Assembly: GCA_023431725.1 (NCBI GenBank)
Contig: JAEYVN010000501.1
Span: 1 to 5,397, forward strand
Length of the DNA: 5,397 nt
Origin: Pseudomonadota bacterium
Lineage (GTDB): Bacteria > Pseudomonadota > Alphaproteobacteria > Rhizobiales > Xanthobacteraceae
Direction of reading: 5' to 3'
The notes below the pieces were generated by a model. That model was not told the origin of the DNA, ran no database searches, and worked only from the letters and a program-made list of their open reading frames with translations. Each line of letters starts with the position of its first letter. The stretch's first letter is position 1. A program made the position numbers and the translations under genes. Positions 1 through 5,397 of this stretch are shown here, in pieces.

Positions 1-14
1 GTTCGAAGTCCGGC

Positions 15-968
15 TTATTTCAGAGCCGACAACGTAGTGTCGAAGGACAGCTTGGCAATGAATGCCTCGCTGCACCAGTTAGAACCGAGGCCACCCGGGT
101 TGATCGCCGTGATGTTGCTCGGATCGAAGGTCGCCGTCTGAGCACCGGTCAGGACGTTACAATCAGCCTTGGAGAGGTCGGTGTCGTAATAACGCAGATC
201 GATGGTAACCGCCTTGTAGGTGAAACCGATGCCGACGTTCCAGGTCGAATAATCCGGCAGCGGCGTATTGCCATAGAAGCTGTCGGTCGTGCCGAGCCAA
301 TAATGACCGTATTCACCGGACACGTACCAGTTCCAGCCGTTCGGCAAAGCCACACCAGTGAACTTGGCGGTGACGTTGCCGTAGGTGCCCTCTGCACCGG
401 TGTTCAACCAGTCATTGGCGTAAAAGGCGCCGACGCCCATGTTGAAGTTGTCGTTAAACGTGTACGCGGCCTTGCCGTACCACTCGAGGAAGCTGGCGTC
501 CTTCTTGATCACGTTGCCGTTCGGCAGGTTGCCGTTGAAGATGCAATCGGCCGACGGACCAGCGGCGTTAAAGCACTGCCCGCCCGGGTAATAGTAATAC
601 CAAACGCCGAAATCGAGCGCGAGAGCGCCGAAGGTCGGGCGGAAACCGCCGTAGAAATCGATTTCAGCTGCAGCGCGGTTCGGGAAATCAATGCTGTAAC
701 CGCCAACACCCGCGTAAAGCTGGAAATCCTTGGTCACGTTGTAGCGCGGCTCGAAATAGGCGTTCACAGACGGCTTGCGATCCGACTGCGAAATACCGCG
801 GAAATTATAGTCAGTGGCGACACCGGCACCGATCGCAACATCCCAAGGATTGTACGACACCGGCGGCGGCGGCGCTGCCTTGTAGACCGCCTTCAGATCG
901 GCGGCGAGCGCTGGCGCGCTGGTCAAAACGGCGGCAGCAAGAACCGCCGGTACTGCGAATTTCCTCAT
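15..968 (-). CDS. TorF-family putative outer-membrane porin (Gcw_chp type), 317 aa
   Basis: This is a secreted beta-barrel protein, probably an outer-membrane porin. Residues 1-22 form a typical signal peptide (MRKF, then an Ala/Val/Leu-rich core) with likely cleavage after ALA at residue 22, followed by ADLKAVYK and a short proline run (APPPP, residues 32-36). From about residue 42 the sequence alternates polar and aromatic/hydrophobic residues with many Tyr, Trp, Phe and Gly, as expected of outer-membrane strands. The motif VATDYNFRGISQS (residues 50-62) is characteristic of the TorF/Gcw_chp family. Four cysteines (132, 142, 270, 299) could form two periplasmic or loop disulfides. The reading frame stays open upstream to 1109, but I chose the start at 968 because it begins the signal peptide and has a strong ribosome binding site. 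The last residues are LSALK rather than the usual terminal Phe. The gene is complete. The transported substrate cannot be told from sequence; 'TorF' is a family name and not a proven function here. Confidence 0.88.
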   Translation of the reverse strand: MRKFAVPAVLAAAVLTSAPALAADLKAVYKAAPPPPVSYNPWDVAIGAGVATDYNFRGISQSDRKPSVNAYFEPRYNVTKDFQLYAGVGGYSIDFPNRAAAEIDFYGGFRPTFGALALDFGVWYYYYPGGQCFNAAGPSADCIFNGNLPNGNVIKKDASFLEWYGKAAYTFNDNFNMGVGAFYANDWLNTGAEGTYGNVTAKFTGVALPNGWNWYVSGEYGHYWLGTTDSFYGNTPLPDYSTWNVGIGFTYKAVTIDLRYYDTDLSKADCNVLTGAQTATFDPSNITAINPGGLGSNWCSEAFIAKLSFDTTLSALK

Positions 969-974
969 GGCTAG

Positions 975-980
975 CCCCTT
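975..980 (-). promoter_or_regulatory. Ribosome binding site of the porin gene
   Basis: On the minus strand this reads AAGGGG, six bases before the ATG at 966-968. It supports the start at 968 over the longer open frame that runs to 1109, whose extra 47 residues look non-coding (Cys/Arg-rich and placed ahead of a signal peptide). Confidence 0.75.
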
Positions 981-1214
981 CAAGTTCAACTCCCCTGGTA
1001 TTCTGAGTTCGGCGACCGTTCGCGACCGGACACGCCGCACTCCGAGCACCACCCCCTGCGTCGAATTGCAGTTGCATTCATTCCGGCATTGCGGGATCAA
1101 AATCGCCAATGCAAATATTTGGCAGTTGCTGCCTTTTTGTGCGTTTCCGCCTCAGAACAGCGCCGATTCACACGCCGTTGTCACAATCCGTTAATCTGTT
1201 GCAGGAAAGACACG
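981..1214 (-). promoter_or_regulatory. 5' region of the porin gene; no certain promoter seen
   Basis: This stretch lies between the terminator of the upstream gene and the porin ribosome binding site, so the porin promoter should be here. I found no convincing -35/-10 pair. The most AT-rich part is near 1111-1120 (AAATATTT on either strand), which is a plausible promoter core or upstream element. Several TGCAA/TTGCA words lie between 1066 and 1117. The leader could be over 100 bases long if transcription starts near the AT-rich part. No gene of its own is supported. Confidence 0.35.
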
Positions 1215-1252
1215 AAAAAGGCGCCTGAAACGTCCTGTTTCAAGCGCCTTTT
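1215..1252 (-). terminator. Intrinsic terminator of the reductase-like gene
   Basis: Arms 1216-1231 and 1237-1252 pair over 16 positions around a 5-base loop (1232-1236). The single non-Watson-Crick position becomes a G-U wobble when read as minus-strand RNA, but a C/A mismatch as plus-strand RNA, which fits minus-strand use. The minus-strand transcript ends in a U run (the A run at 1215-1219 on the plus strand). It sits 22 bases after the stop codon of the gene ending at 1275. It separates that gene from the porin gene, so the two are probably transcribed independently. Confidence 0.88.
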
Positions 1253-1274
1253 CCACCCTGAATTGAACGAAGAA

Positions 1275-2342
1275 TCAGGCTGCCTTTTTACGATTCGCTT
1301 CCAGTCGCTGATCGACCAAAGCGACTTGTGCATCGATGGCCGGCAGGCTCAGGCCATGCTGCTTGGCGATCAGTTGCACCAGCTTGTCGGCCCGCTCGAT
1401 GTTGGGCGCACCGTTATTGAGCGCGCGTGCAGCCGAGGCAGGGCGAATGAGGCTTTGCGCGGCGGCGGCATATTTCTCGAACGGCACGAGATCGTTCGGA
1501 TTGGCGCCTAGCTTCACCACCAGATCATTGACGAAGTTGTAGACCGCGCGCGAGGTCTCGATATCGCTGTGAACAGCCTCCTGCGCCGTCCGCATGCCAT
1601 CCGCCGTGACGCAGCGGTAATTGCCGGCCAGCAGCATCGCCCATTTGGCCAGCGGCACGAAAAGCGAGTCAGAAACGCGAAGCTTGACCGGCAGTTCGAT
1701 TGGCGTGCCGTCGCCCGGATCGAAGCGGATCGCATCAATCTCCTGCTCGAGCTGACGCAGGATCGCGGTGTCCTTGTCATCGCCGAACTTCGCGACCTTG
1801 AAGTTGGTCGGCAACGTCACCTGCAACACGTTCGCCGGCTCATCCGGCGGACGGATCGCCTGCGGGTCCGGGCTGCACAGGGTCAGCTTGGCCGGATCGA
1901 AATTGTCCCACACGCTGGGATCGGTATAGGCGGGCTTCAGCGAGTCGGCATCGAGTCCCGGGATGCGCCGCATATAGGGCAGCGGCGGCATGTTCATGAT
2001 CGACATGCAAGGCACGCGCGACTTCGCCACCGCATCGAGCAGTTCGCGCACGCCTGGCGAACGATATTGCGGCTCCTGCATGGCAAGACCGACGAGATCG
2101 TAATCGGCGGGGTTGACGCCCGCGGCACCGCCGGCCGTGACCTTGCCCGGCAGCTTGCGTGAGTCGAGCAGCACCGGATCCTTGCGGCCCTTCACCGGCA
2201 AGCGGACGCGAAAGCCCTCGGCGTTGATCAGATCGGCCTCCGCGGGAAGACAGACGTGATGGATCTTATGACCGCCAAACAGCATCTTGGATGCCAGAAG
2301 CGACCCGTAAGCCGCCCCCATGATGAGAATATTGTAAGCCAT
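1275..2342 (-). CDS. Ketopantoate reductase-like (PanE/ApbA-fold) protein, 355 aa
   Basis: The N-terminus (NILIMGAAYGSLLASKML, residues 4-21) is a Rossmann beta-alpha start with a GxxxG glycine pattern, resembling the dinucleotide-binding GAGAIGS of 2-dehydropantoate 2-reductases. The second half resembles the helical ApbA C-terminal domain: K233 followed by N241 matches the spacing of the family's catalytic Lys and a conserved Asn, and the closing HGLSLPAID (residues 329-337) resembles the HGI-x-VP ending. Other positions differ (see findings), and at 355 residues it is longer than the roughly 300 of classical PanE, with an extra central segment around residues 110-215 (PCMSIMNMPPLPYMRRIPG and onward). 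It is therefore likely a cytoplasmic NAD(P)-dependent oxidoreductase of unknown substrate, and pantothenate synthesis should not be assumed. The ATG at 2340-2342 follows a good GGGAGG ribosome binding site. It stands alone, ended by its own terminator. The assignment rests on eye alignment to remembered family motifs. Confidence 0.68.
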   Translation of the reverse strand: MAYNILIMGAAYGSLLASKMLFGGHKIHHVCLPAEADLINAEGFRVRLPVKGRKDPVLLDSRKLPGKVTAGGAAGVNPADYDLVGLAMQEPQYRSPGVRELLDAVAKSRVPCMSIMNMPPLPYMRRIPGLDADSLKPAYTDPSVWDNFDPAKLTLCSPDPQAIRPPDEPANVLQVTLPTNFKVAKFGDDKDTAILRQLEQEIDAIRFDPGDGTPIELPVKLRVSDSLFVPLAKWAMLLAGNYRCVTADGMRTAQEAVHSDIETSRAVYNFVNDLVVKLGANPNDLVPFEKYAAAAQSLIRPASAARALNNGAPNIERADKLVQLIAKQHGLSLPAIDAQVALVDQRLEANRKKAA

Positions 2343-2349
2343 CGTAAAA

Positions 2350-2355
2350 CCTCCC
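2350..2355 (-). promoter_or_regulatory. Ribosome binding site of the reductase-like gene
   Basis: On the minus strand this reads GGGAGG, seven bases before the ATG at 2340-2342. It is close to ideal and fixes the start codon. Confidence 0.8.
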
Positions 2356-2671
2356 GGCTGGGTTGGCGCCTGTGAAACGGCCGCGGTGTCAGTGTCCCGA
2401 TTGCGAAGTTCGCATTCTTTCGCGGCGCTTTCTTATACGAGCTTCGGAATCGAAGGACACTAGCTACTCGTTGCGCTGCGGGACCGATGCGGACGTCTGA
2501 AACCGCCACACTATGGGCGCAACCGAACCGATGCAACAAAGCGGGCCTATGGCGTGACAAAGCCAGCCTATCGAGCCGGCTGGTAAATGGTATCGAACAG
2601 CGGCGCGATAACCTGCGCCGTGATGGCGATCCGGAACCGCACGGGCATCGGCTCGAATTTCCCGATCGCAG
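2356..2671. other. Non-coding stretch upstream of the reductase-like gene
   Basis: No convincing gene is seen. Open frames here are short, lack ribosome binding sites, or are antisense extensions. The minus strand carries TATAAG at 2433-2438, a possible -10 box, but no matching -35 box. A short inverted repeat (CCAGCC … GGCTGG, about 2563-2583) could form a small hairpin. The reductase-like gene's promoter is presumably in this interval because the preceding minus-strand transcript appears to end at 2786-2829. Confidence 0.4.
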
Positions 2672-2780
2672 CGGCAAGTCCCAACGGCAAGTCCCCACGG
2701 CAAGTCCGCCACCGCAAGTCTGCCTGCCGCAAGTCTCCCAGCCGCAAGACTCCCAGCCGCAAGTCTGCCAGCCACAAGTC
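2672..2780. repeat. Degenerate 13-15 bp tandem repeat, eight units
   Basis: The core CAAGTC recurs at 2675, 2688, 2701, 2715, 2730, 2745 (as CAAGAC), 2760 and 2775, so the spacing is 13, 13, 14, 15, 15, 15, 15. The 15-base form is roughly CGCAAGTCTCCCAGC. The last five units (period 15) are the best conserved; the first three are shorter and out of phase. The block ends just before the hairpin at 2786-2829. On the minus strand the 15-base units read as a run resembling pentapeptide repeats (ADLRL, GVLRL, GDLRQ, ADLRW), but the frame breaks in the 13-base units. It may be a non-coding minisatellite or a coding relic. Confidence 0.8.
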
Positions 2781-2785
2781 CATAA

Positions 2786-2829
2786 AATGAGATCGGCCCG
2801 GCCTTGTTCAGGTCCGGGCCGATCTTATT
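2786..2829 (-). terminator. Strong hairpin terminator after the H1-like gene, possibly bidirectional
   Basis: Arms 2791-2801 and 2814-2824 (GATCGGCCCGG / CCGGGCCGATC) pair perfectly over 11 bases. Five more outer positions (2786-2790 with 2825-2829) pair except at one site, and a CCT/AGG pairing can close part of the 12-base loop. It begins about 50 bases past the stop of the H1-like gene. In minus-strand RNA the stem is followed by a short U-rich tail (UCAUUUUAU). The U tail is modest, so it may act partly as an RNA-stabilising stem. It would end the glc/H1-like transcript. Confidence 0.75.
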
Positions 2830-2876
2830 GCGCTGGCCACCATCACGATGACGACCAGTTGCTTTCAAACGCGAGG

Positions 2877-3290
2877 TCAGGAGCTGCTTTCGCTGGAACC
2901 GCCGAAGGGACGATAGCCGCTCAGGAGCGAGCCGAGACCGCCAGAGGATTCCTCAGCCGGAGCGGACTCTTCGGCCGGGGCCGGTGCTGCCTTCGCCTTG
3001 CGAGGGGAGGACTTTCTCTTCGCCTTGGCCTTCTTGGCCTTCGGTGCGCTCTTCCTGGAGGCCTTCTTTGCAGACTTCTTGGACGCTTTCTTCGCGCCTT
3101 TCTTGGCGCCCTTCTTGGCGCCTTTTTTCGCGCCCTTCTTCGTGCCTTTCTTGGCGGCCTTCTTCTTGGAAGTCTTCTTCCTGGACGCCTTCTTAGCGGA
3201 TTTCTTCTTCTTCGCCGCTACGACCTTACTGGCCTTTTTGCCCTTCTTGGCTTTTTTGGCCTTCTTAGCCTTTTTAGCCTTCTTCGCCAT
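2877..3290 (-). CDS. Lysine-rich histone H1-like DNA-binding protein, 137 aa
   Basis: About 49 of the 137 residues are lysine, all within the first 100, making this an extremely basic, low-complexity protein like the bacterial histone H1-like/AlgP-type family, which binds DNA or other polyanions without a folded domain. In order: five AKK units and one GKK (residues 2-19), a mixed KK/SK/RK segment, one GTKK and four GAKK units (49-68), more KA/KS repeats, an SPRK motif (95-98) of the type found in eukaryotic histone tails, then a lysine-free tail (101-137) rich in Ala, Pro, Glu, Gly and Ser with a short LGSLLSGYRPFGG stretch. The tail may moderate binding or mediate contacts. The frame is open to 3377, inside glcF; I chose the ATG at 3290 because the basic repeat begins there, a GGAG lies at a suitable distance, and the added residues look like out-of-frame glcF. 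It starts 34 bases after glcF and is probably transcribed with it. A nucleoid role is an inference from composition. Confidence 0.85.
   Translation of the reverse strand: MAKKAKKAKKAKKAKKGKKASKVVAAKKKKSAKKASRKKTSKKKAAKKGTKKGAKKGAKKGAKKGAKKASKKSAKKASRKSAPKAKKAKAKRKSSPRKAKAAPAPAEESAPAEESSGGLGSLLSGYRPFGGSSESSS
3087..3146 (-). repeat. Five 12-base in-frame repeats coding G(A/T)KK
   Basis: Five consecutive 12-base units encode GTKK then GAKK four times (residues 49-68 of the H1-like protein). The units differ at wobble positions (AAG/AAA, GCG/GCC), so the protein repeat is better kept than the DNA repeat. Loss or gain of a unit would keep the frame, so length differences between strains are plausible. 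Confidence 0.85.
3234..3287 (-). repeat. Six 9-base in-frame repeats coding AKK/GKK
   Basis: Six 9-base units directly after the start codon encode AKK five times and GKK once (residues 2-19 of the H1-like protein). Lysine codons vary between AAG and AAA from unit to unit. As with the 12-base block, unit number can change without a frameshift. Confidence 0.85.
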
Positions 3291-3298
3291 GACCTCGT

Positions 3299-3302
3299 CT
3301 CC
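3299..3302 (-). promoter_or_regulatory. Probable ribosome binding site of the H1-like gene
   Basis: On the minus strand this reads GGAG, eight bases before the ATG at 3288-3290. A second, closer GAGG (3293-3296) is too near the start to be ideal. The site lies in the 34-base gap after the glcF stop, so the gene can be translated independently from a shared mRNA. Confidence 0.5.
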
Positions 3303-3324
3303 GAATGTTTGCGCTACGCTGTCG

Positions 3325-4677
3325 CTACGCGAGAGCGGACGATGCTGCCGTCTCTGGTTCGGCTGAAGACATCGCACGCGCGCGACCGGTCAATCCCGCC
3401 GGCCTCGGGCCTCCGGTAGCCCAGTCGATCAACTCGACCGGATGAACCACCGGTATCGACGTTCCTGACGCGATCTGAGTCATGCATCCAATATTGCCTG
3501 CAGCGATCACGTCGGGATTCACTTGCGCGATGTTTGCGATCTTTCGATCCCTCAACGACTGCGCAATTTCGCTTTGCAGGATATTGTATGTTCCTGCTGA
3601 TCCGCAACAGAGATGAGCCTCGGCTATATCCTTAACGATGAATCCGTAACGCGCGAGCAACTCTTTCGGCTGTCGCGTGATGCGCTGACCATGCTGAAGC
3701 GAGCAAGCGGCATGATAAGCGACCGTCAGACCCGTTGACGGCAACGGTTCGTCCTGCGGCAAACTGGCCAGATATTCGCTGATATCCTTTGTCAGTGCAG
3801 ATACTTGCGCCGCTTTGCCGGCATAGGCCGGATCGTTGCGAAGCATGAAGCCATAGTCCTTCACGGTGGTGCCGCAACCCGACACATTGATCACGATGGC
3901 ATCGAGTCCCTCGCCTTCGATCTCCGCCATCCACAGCCTGATATTGGCCTTGGCCTGCTGATGGGCCTGATGCTCGCGACCCATGTGATGAACGAGAGCG
4001 CCGCAGCATTGCTCGCCCCTGGGGGTCACGACCTCGATGCCCTTGCGATTGAGCAGGCGGATCGTCGCGTCATTGATGTTCGCGCCGAGCACCTGATTCG
4101 CGCAGCCGGACAGCATCGCCACGCGTCCCTTGCGCTCGCCTTCGGCCGGATGAACGTGGCGCCGCGCCCGTGCCGCAGGCGTCGTCGCCGGGGCAAGACG
4201 CAGCATGGCGGCGATCGGCTTGAAGCCAAATGCCGTCAGCAAAGGCGCAAATGGCTTTGCCAGCCAGGCCGTTTTCAGTGCCGCTCGCAGCCGCGCCGGA
4301 TACGGCAGCACATTGGCAAGCAGCCAACGCGTCAGCCGGTCGCGGACGGGGCGCTGATAGGTCGTCTCGATATGCGCCCGCGCGTGATCGACGAGGTGCA
4401 TGTAATGCACCCCCGACGGACAGGTGGTCATGCAGGAGAGACAGGAGAGGCAGCGATCGACATGCTTGACCACGTCGGGCGTCGCCGGCCGGTCATTCTC
4501 AAGCATGTCCTTGATGAGATAGATGCGGCCGCGCGGGGAATCGAGCTCATCACCGAGCAACACGTAGGTCGGGCAGGTCGCGGTGCAGAAGCCGCAATGC
4601 ACGCAGGCGCGCAGGATTTTGTTGGATTCGGCGACCGCCGGATCGGCAAGCTGAGCGAGCGAGAAATTGGTCTGCAT
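3325..4677 (-). CDS. glcF: Glycolate oxidase iron-sulfur subunit GlcF, 450 aa
   Basis: GlcF is the iron-sulfur subunit of the GlcDEF glycolate oxidase, passing electrons from the flavin subunits as glycolate is oxidised to glyoxylate, at or near the cytoplasmic membrane. Two ferredoxin-type 4Fe-4S motifs (CxxCxxCxxxCP) lie at C25/C28/C31/C35 and C76/C79/C82/C86. Two cysteine-rich CCG-type domains follow: SGC at 190-192 with CCG at 224-226 and C268, then C325 with CCG at 357-359 and C398. These are the pattern of the GlcF/heterodisulfide-reductase subunit D group. The opening MQTNFSLAQLADP and the motif LCCGSAGTYNILQ (356-368) are typical of GlcF. I prefer the ATG at 4677; a GTG four codons upstream (4689) is in frame but less like the family start. 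The protein is about 40 residues longer than E. coli GlcF (about 407), partly from an Ala/Ser/Arg-rich C-terminal tail after about residue 422. All expected cysteines are present, so it looks functional. It follows glcE after a 179-base gap. Confidence 0.95.
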   Translation of the reverse strand: MQTNFSLAQLADPAVAESNKILRACVHCGFCTATCPTYVLLGDELDSPRGRIYLIKDMLENDRPATPDVVKHVDRCLSCLSCMTTCPSGVHYMHLVDHARAHIETTYQRPVRDRLTRWLLANVLPYPARLRAALKTAWLAKPFAPLLTAFGFKPIAAMLRLAPATTPAARARRHVHPAEGERKGRVAMLSGCANQVLGANINDATIRLLNRKGIEVVTPRGEQCCGALVHHMGREHQAHQQAKANIRLWMAEIEGEGLDAIVINVSGCGTTVKDYGFMLRNDPAYAGKAAQVSALTKDISEYLASLPQDEPLPSTGLTVAYHAACSLQHGQRITRQPKELLARYGFIVKDIAEAHLCCGSAGTYNILQSEIAQSLRDRKIANIAQVNPDVIAAGNIGCMTQIASGTSIPVVHPVELIDWATGGPRPAGLTGRARAMSSAEPETAASSALA

Positions 4678-4708
4678 GACTAAATCCACCGACCAGTGTT
4701 TGCTGACT

Positions 4709-4819
4709 CCCTCCCCCTAAAAGGGGGAGGGTTGGGGTGGGGGTCTTTTCTCAAGTTGATCCCCACCCGACTGACTTCGCTCTGCTCAGTCAGTCGACCT
4801 CCCCTTTTCAAGGGAAGGT
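4709..4819. repeat. Palindromic (REP/MITE-like) intergenic element between glcE and glcF
   Basis: This 111-base block is almost wholly self-complementary, with four successive hairpins. They are 4709-4718 with 4722-4731 (10 bp perfect, CCCTCCCCCT, 3-base loop); 4735-4745 with 4758-4768 (11 bp, one mismatch); 4768-4776 with 4788-4796 (9 bp perfect, CGACTGACT); and 4797-4806 with 4810-4819 (10 bp, one mismatch). The first and last hairpins are variants of the same CCTCCCC…GGGGAGG palindrome and bracket the element. Such C/G-run palindromes are common dispersed repeats between genes of Bradyrhizobium-like alphaproteobacteria, from general knowledge. It lies in the glcE-glcF gap, so it is probably transcribed and may affect RNA stability or the relative expression of the two genes. 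It has no open frame. Confidence 0.8.
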
Positions 4820-4856
4820 AAGAAACGATCTGCGATCTCGCAAAAAACAACACTCT

Positions 4857-5397
4857 CTACACCCCCGCCCACATGCGACCGGGATTGAGGATGCCCTTGG
4901 GATCGAAGCTGTCCTTCACCCGCTTGGTCAGGGTTGCGACACCTTCGGCCTGCGGCTCGAACACATCGACGGCGGCGCGAACGGCGGCCGGTGCGCGGAT
5001 CAAGGTCGCATGACCGCCCGCTGCGGCCACGGACTTGCGTATTGCGGCAGCGCCGGCGTCACGCGATTTGGGAACGCCGAGCCAGATCAGACCACCAGCC
5101 CAGTCGAAGTAATAGGATGCGTCCGTCTCCGCCGCGATCGATTGCGCCAGCGCTGCGCCCAGCATCGGCGCTGTCGAAATGCGCCACACCGGCTGATAGC
5201 TCTGCTCGGCCAGCGGGCGAACGTCGCGGATCGTGCGCCAGATCGAGCGCGACGTCTCCTCGGCCAGAGTCTCCACCGCCCCAAACGGCTTGAGCAATGT
5301 GGCGAGGACGGCAACGCGATGCGACACGGACGGCGCCACGCCTTCGAGACGCAACAGGGTCACCGATTGCTCGCCGAGCAGCCCCTTCAGCTCGCCC
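4857..5397 (-). CDS. glcE: Glycolate oxidase FAD-binding subunit GlcE, C-terminal part (cut by window edge)
   Basis: GlcE is the second flavoprotein subunit of glycolate oxidase, which works with GlcD and GlcF to oxidise glycolate to glyoxylate. Only the last 179 residues are visible; the frame is still open at the window edge, so the start and the N-terminal FAD-binding (PCMH-type) domain lie beyond 5397. The visible part matches the C-terminal half of the family: LLRLEGVAPSVSHRV near visible residue 15, YYFDWAGGLIWLGV around 95-108, and the closing KDSFDPKGILNPGRMW (161-176), the C-terminal signature of the vanillyl-alcohol-oxidase-type FAD oxidases that also include GlcD. The short length after that motif and the immediate downstream glcF favour GlcE over GlcD. 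The stop is TAG at 4857-4859. No frameshift is seen. Confidence 0.92.
   Translation of the reverse strand, partial: GELKGLLGEQSVTLLRLEGVAPSVSHRVAVLATLLKPFGAVETLAEETSRSIWRTIRDVRPLAEQSYQPVWRISTAPMLGAALAQSIAAETDASYYFDWAGGLIWLGVPKSRDAGAAAIRKSVAAAGGHATLIRAPAAVRAAVDVFEPQAEGVATLTKRVKDSFDPKGILNPGRMWAGV

Noticed and set aside
1121..1138. Small plus-strand hairpin GGCAG-TTG-CTGCC followed by five T, like a tiny terminator.
   Set aside because: The stem is only 5 bp and no plus-strand gene lies upstream. It is more likely chance within the porin 5' region.
2568..2783. Minus-strand 71-codon frame as a real small gene.
   Set aside because: It starts immediately after the terminator hairpin without a ribosome binding site. 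Its repeat-like part is explained by the tandem DNA repeat. It is retained as a possible relic and not annotated as a CDS.
2587..2790. Plus-strand 67-codon frame with a basic SPSRK-like repeat, resembling histone-tail motifs.
   Set aside because: No ribosome binding site precedes it. The basic run is one of several frames through the tandem repeat, and the first units are out of phase. It is kept only as part of the repeat finding.
2998..3366. Plus-strand open frame giving a very hydrophobic, membrane-like protein.
   Set aside because: AAG/AAA lysine codons read in reverse give CTT/TTT, so the hydrophobic repeats are an antisense artefact of the H1-like gene.
3291..3377. Longer start for the H1-like protein at 3377.
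   Set aside because: It would overlap the glcF 3' end by over 50 bases and adds 29 residues unlike the rest of the protein. The ATG at 3290 has a usable ribosome binding site and begins the repeat.
2487..3419. Long plus-strand open frame (310 codons) running across the intergenic region and opposite the H1-like gene.
   Set aside because: Its second half is just the complement of the lysine codons (Leu/Phe/Ala-rich). It has no ribosome binding site, no recognisable domain, and it crosses a strong hairpin and the glcF 3' end.

Overview
The window looks like chromosomal DNA of a high-GC alphaproteobacterium, most likely from the Bradyrhizobium/Rhodopseudomonas/Afipia group. This is inferred from four things: the style of the outer-membrane porin (a mature N-terminus with an ADLK…APPPP segment, common in that group), the glycolate oxidase gene arrangement, a lysine-rich histone H1-like protein, and a CCTCCCC-type palindromic intergenic repeat. 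No sequence search was possible, so the genus is a guess. All five genes I accept lie on the minus strand, so transcription runs from high to low coordinates.

Right part (5397 to about 2786): the 3' end of glcE (cut by the window edge) is followed, after a 179-base gap holding a multi-hairpin palindromic repeat, by complete glcF. These encode the FAD-binding and iron-sulfur subunits of glycolate oxidase, which oxidises glycolate to glyoxylate. glcD would be expected just outside the window. Only 34 bases after the glcF stop begins a 137-residue, lysine-rich histone H1-like DNA-binding protein. A strong hairpin terminator about 50 bases beyond its stop could end the transcript of all three genes.

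Middle (about 2343 to 2785): a gene-poor stretch of about 440 bases holds a degenerate 13-15 bp tandem repeat (eight CAAGTC cores) next to that terminator. It also contains the 5' region of the next gene.

Left part (2342 to 15): a 355-residue protein related to ketopantoate reductases (PanE/ApbA fold), with apparent active-site differences, ends at a clear intrinsic terminator. After a 5' region of about 250 bases comes a complete, secreted TorF-family putative porin that ends 14 bases from the window start.

The glcE-glcF pair is a functional unit. The reductase-like gene and the porin each appear to be independent transcription units. Nothing here is clearly a new multi-gene system. The points most worth checking are the glcF/H1-like gene linkage, the tandem-repeat block, the palindromic element inside the glc operon, and the divergent active site of the reductase homologue.
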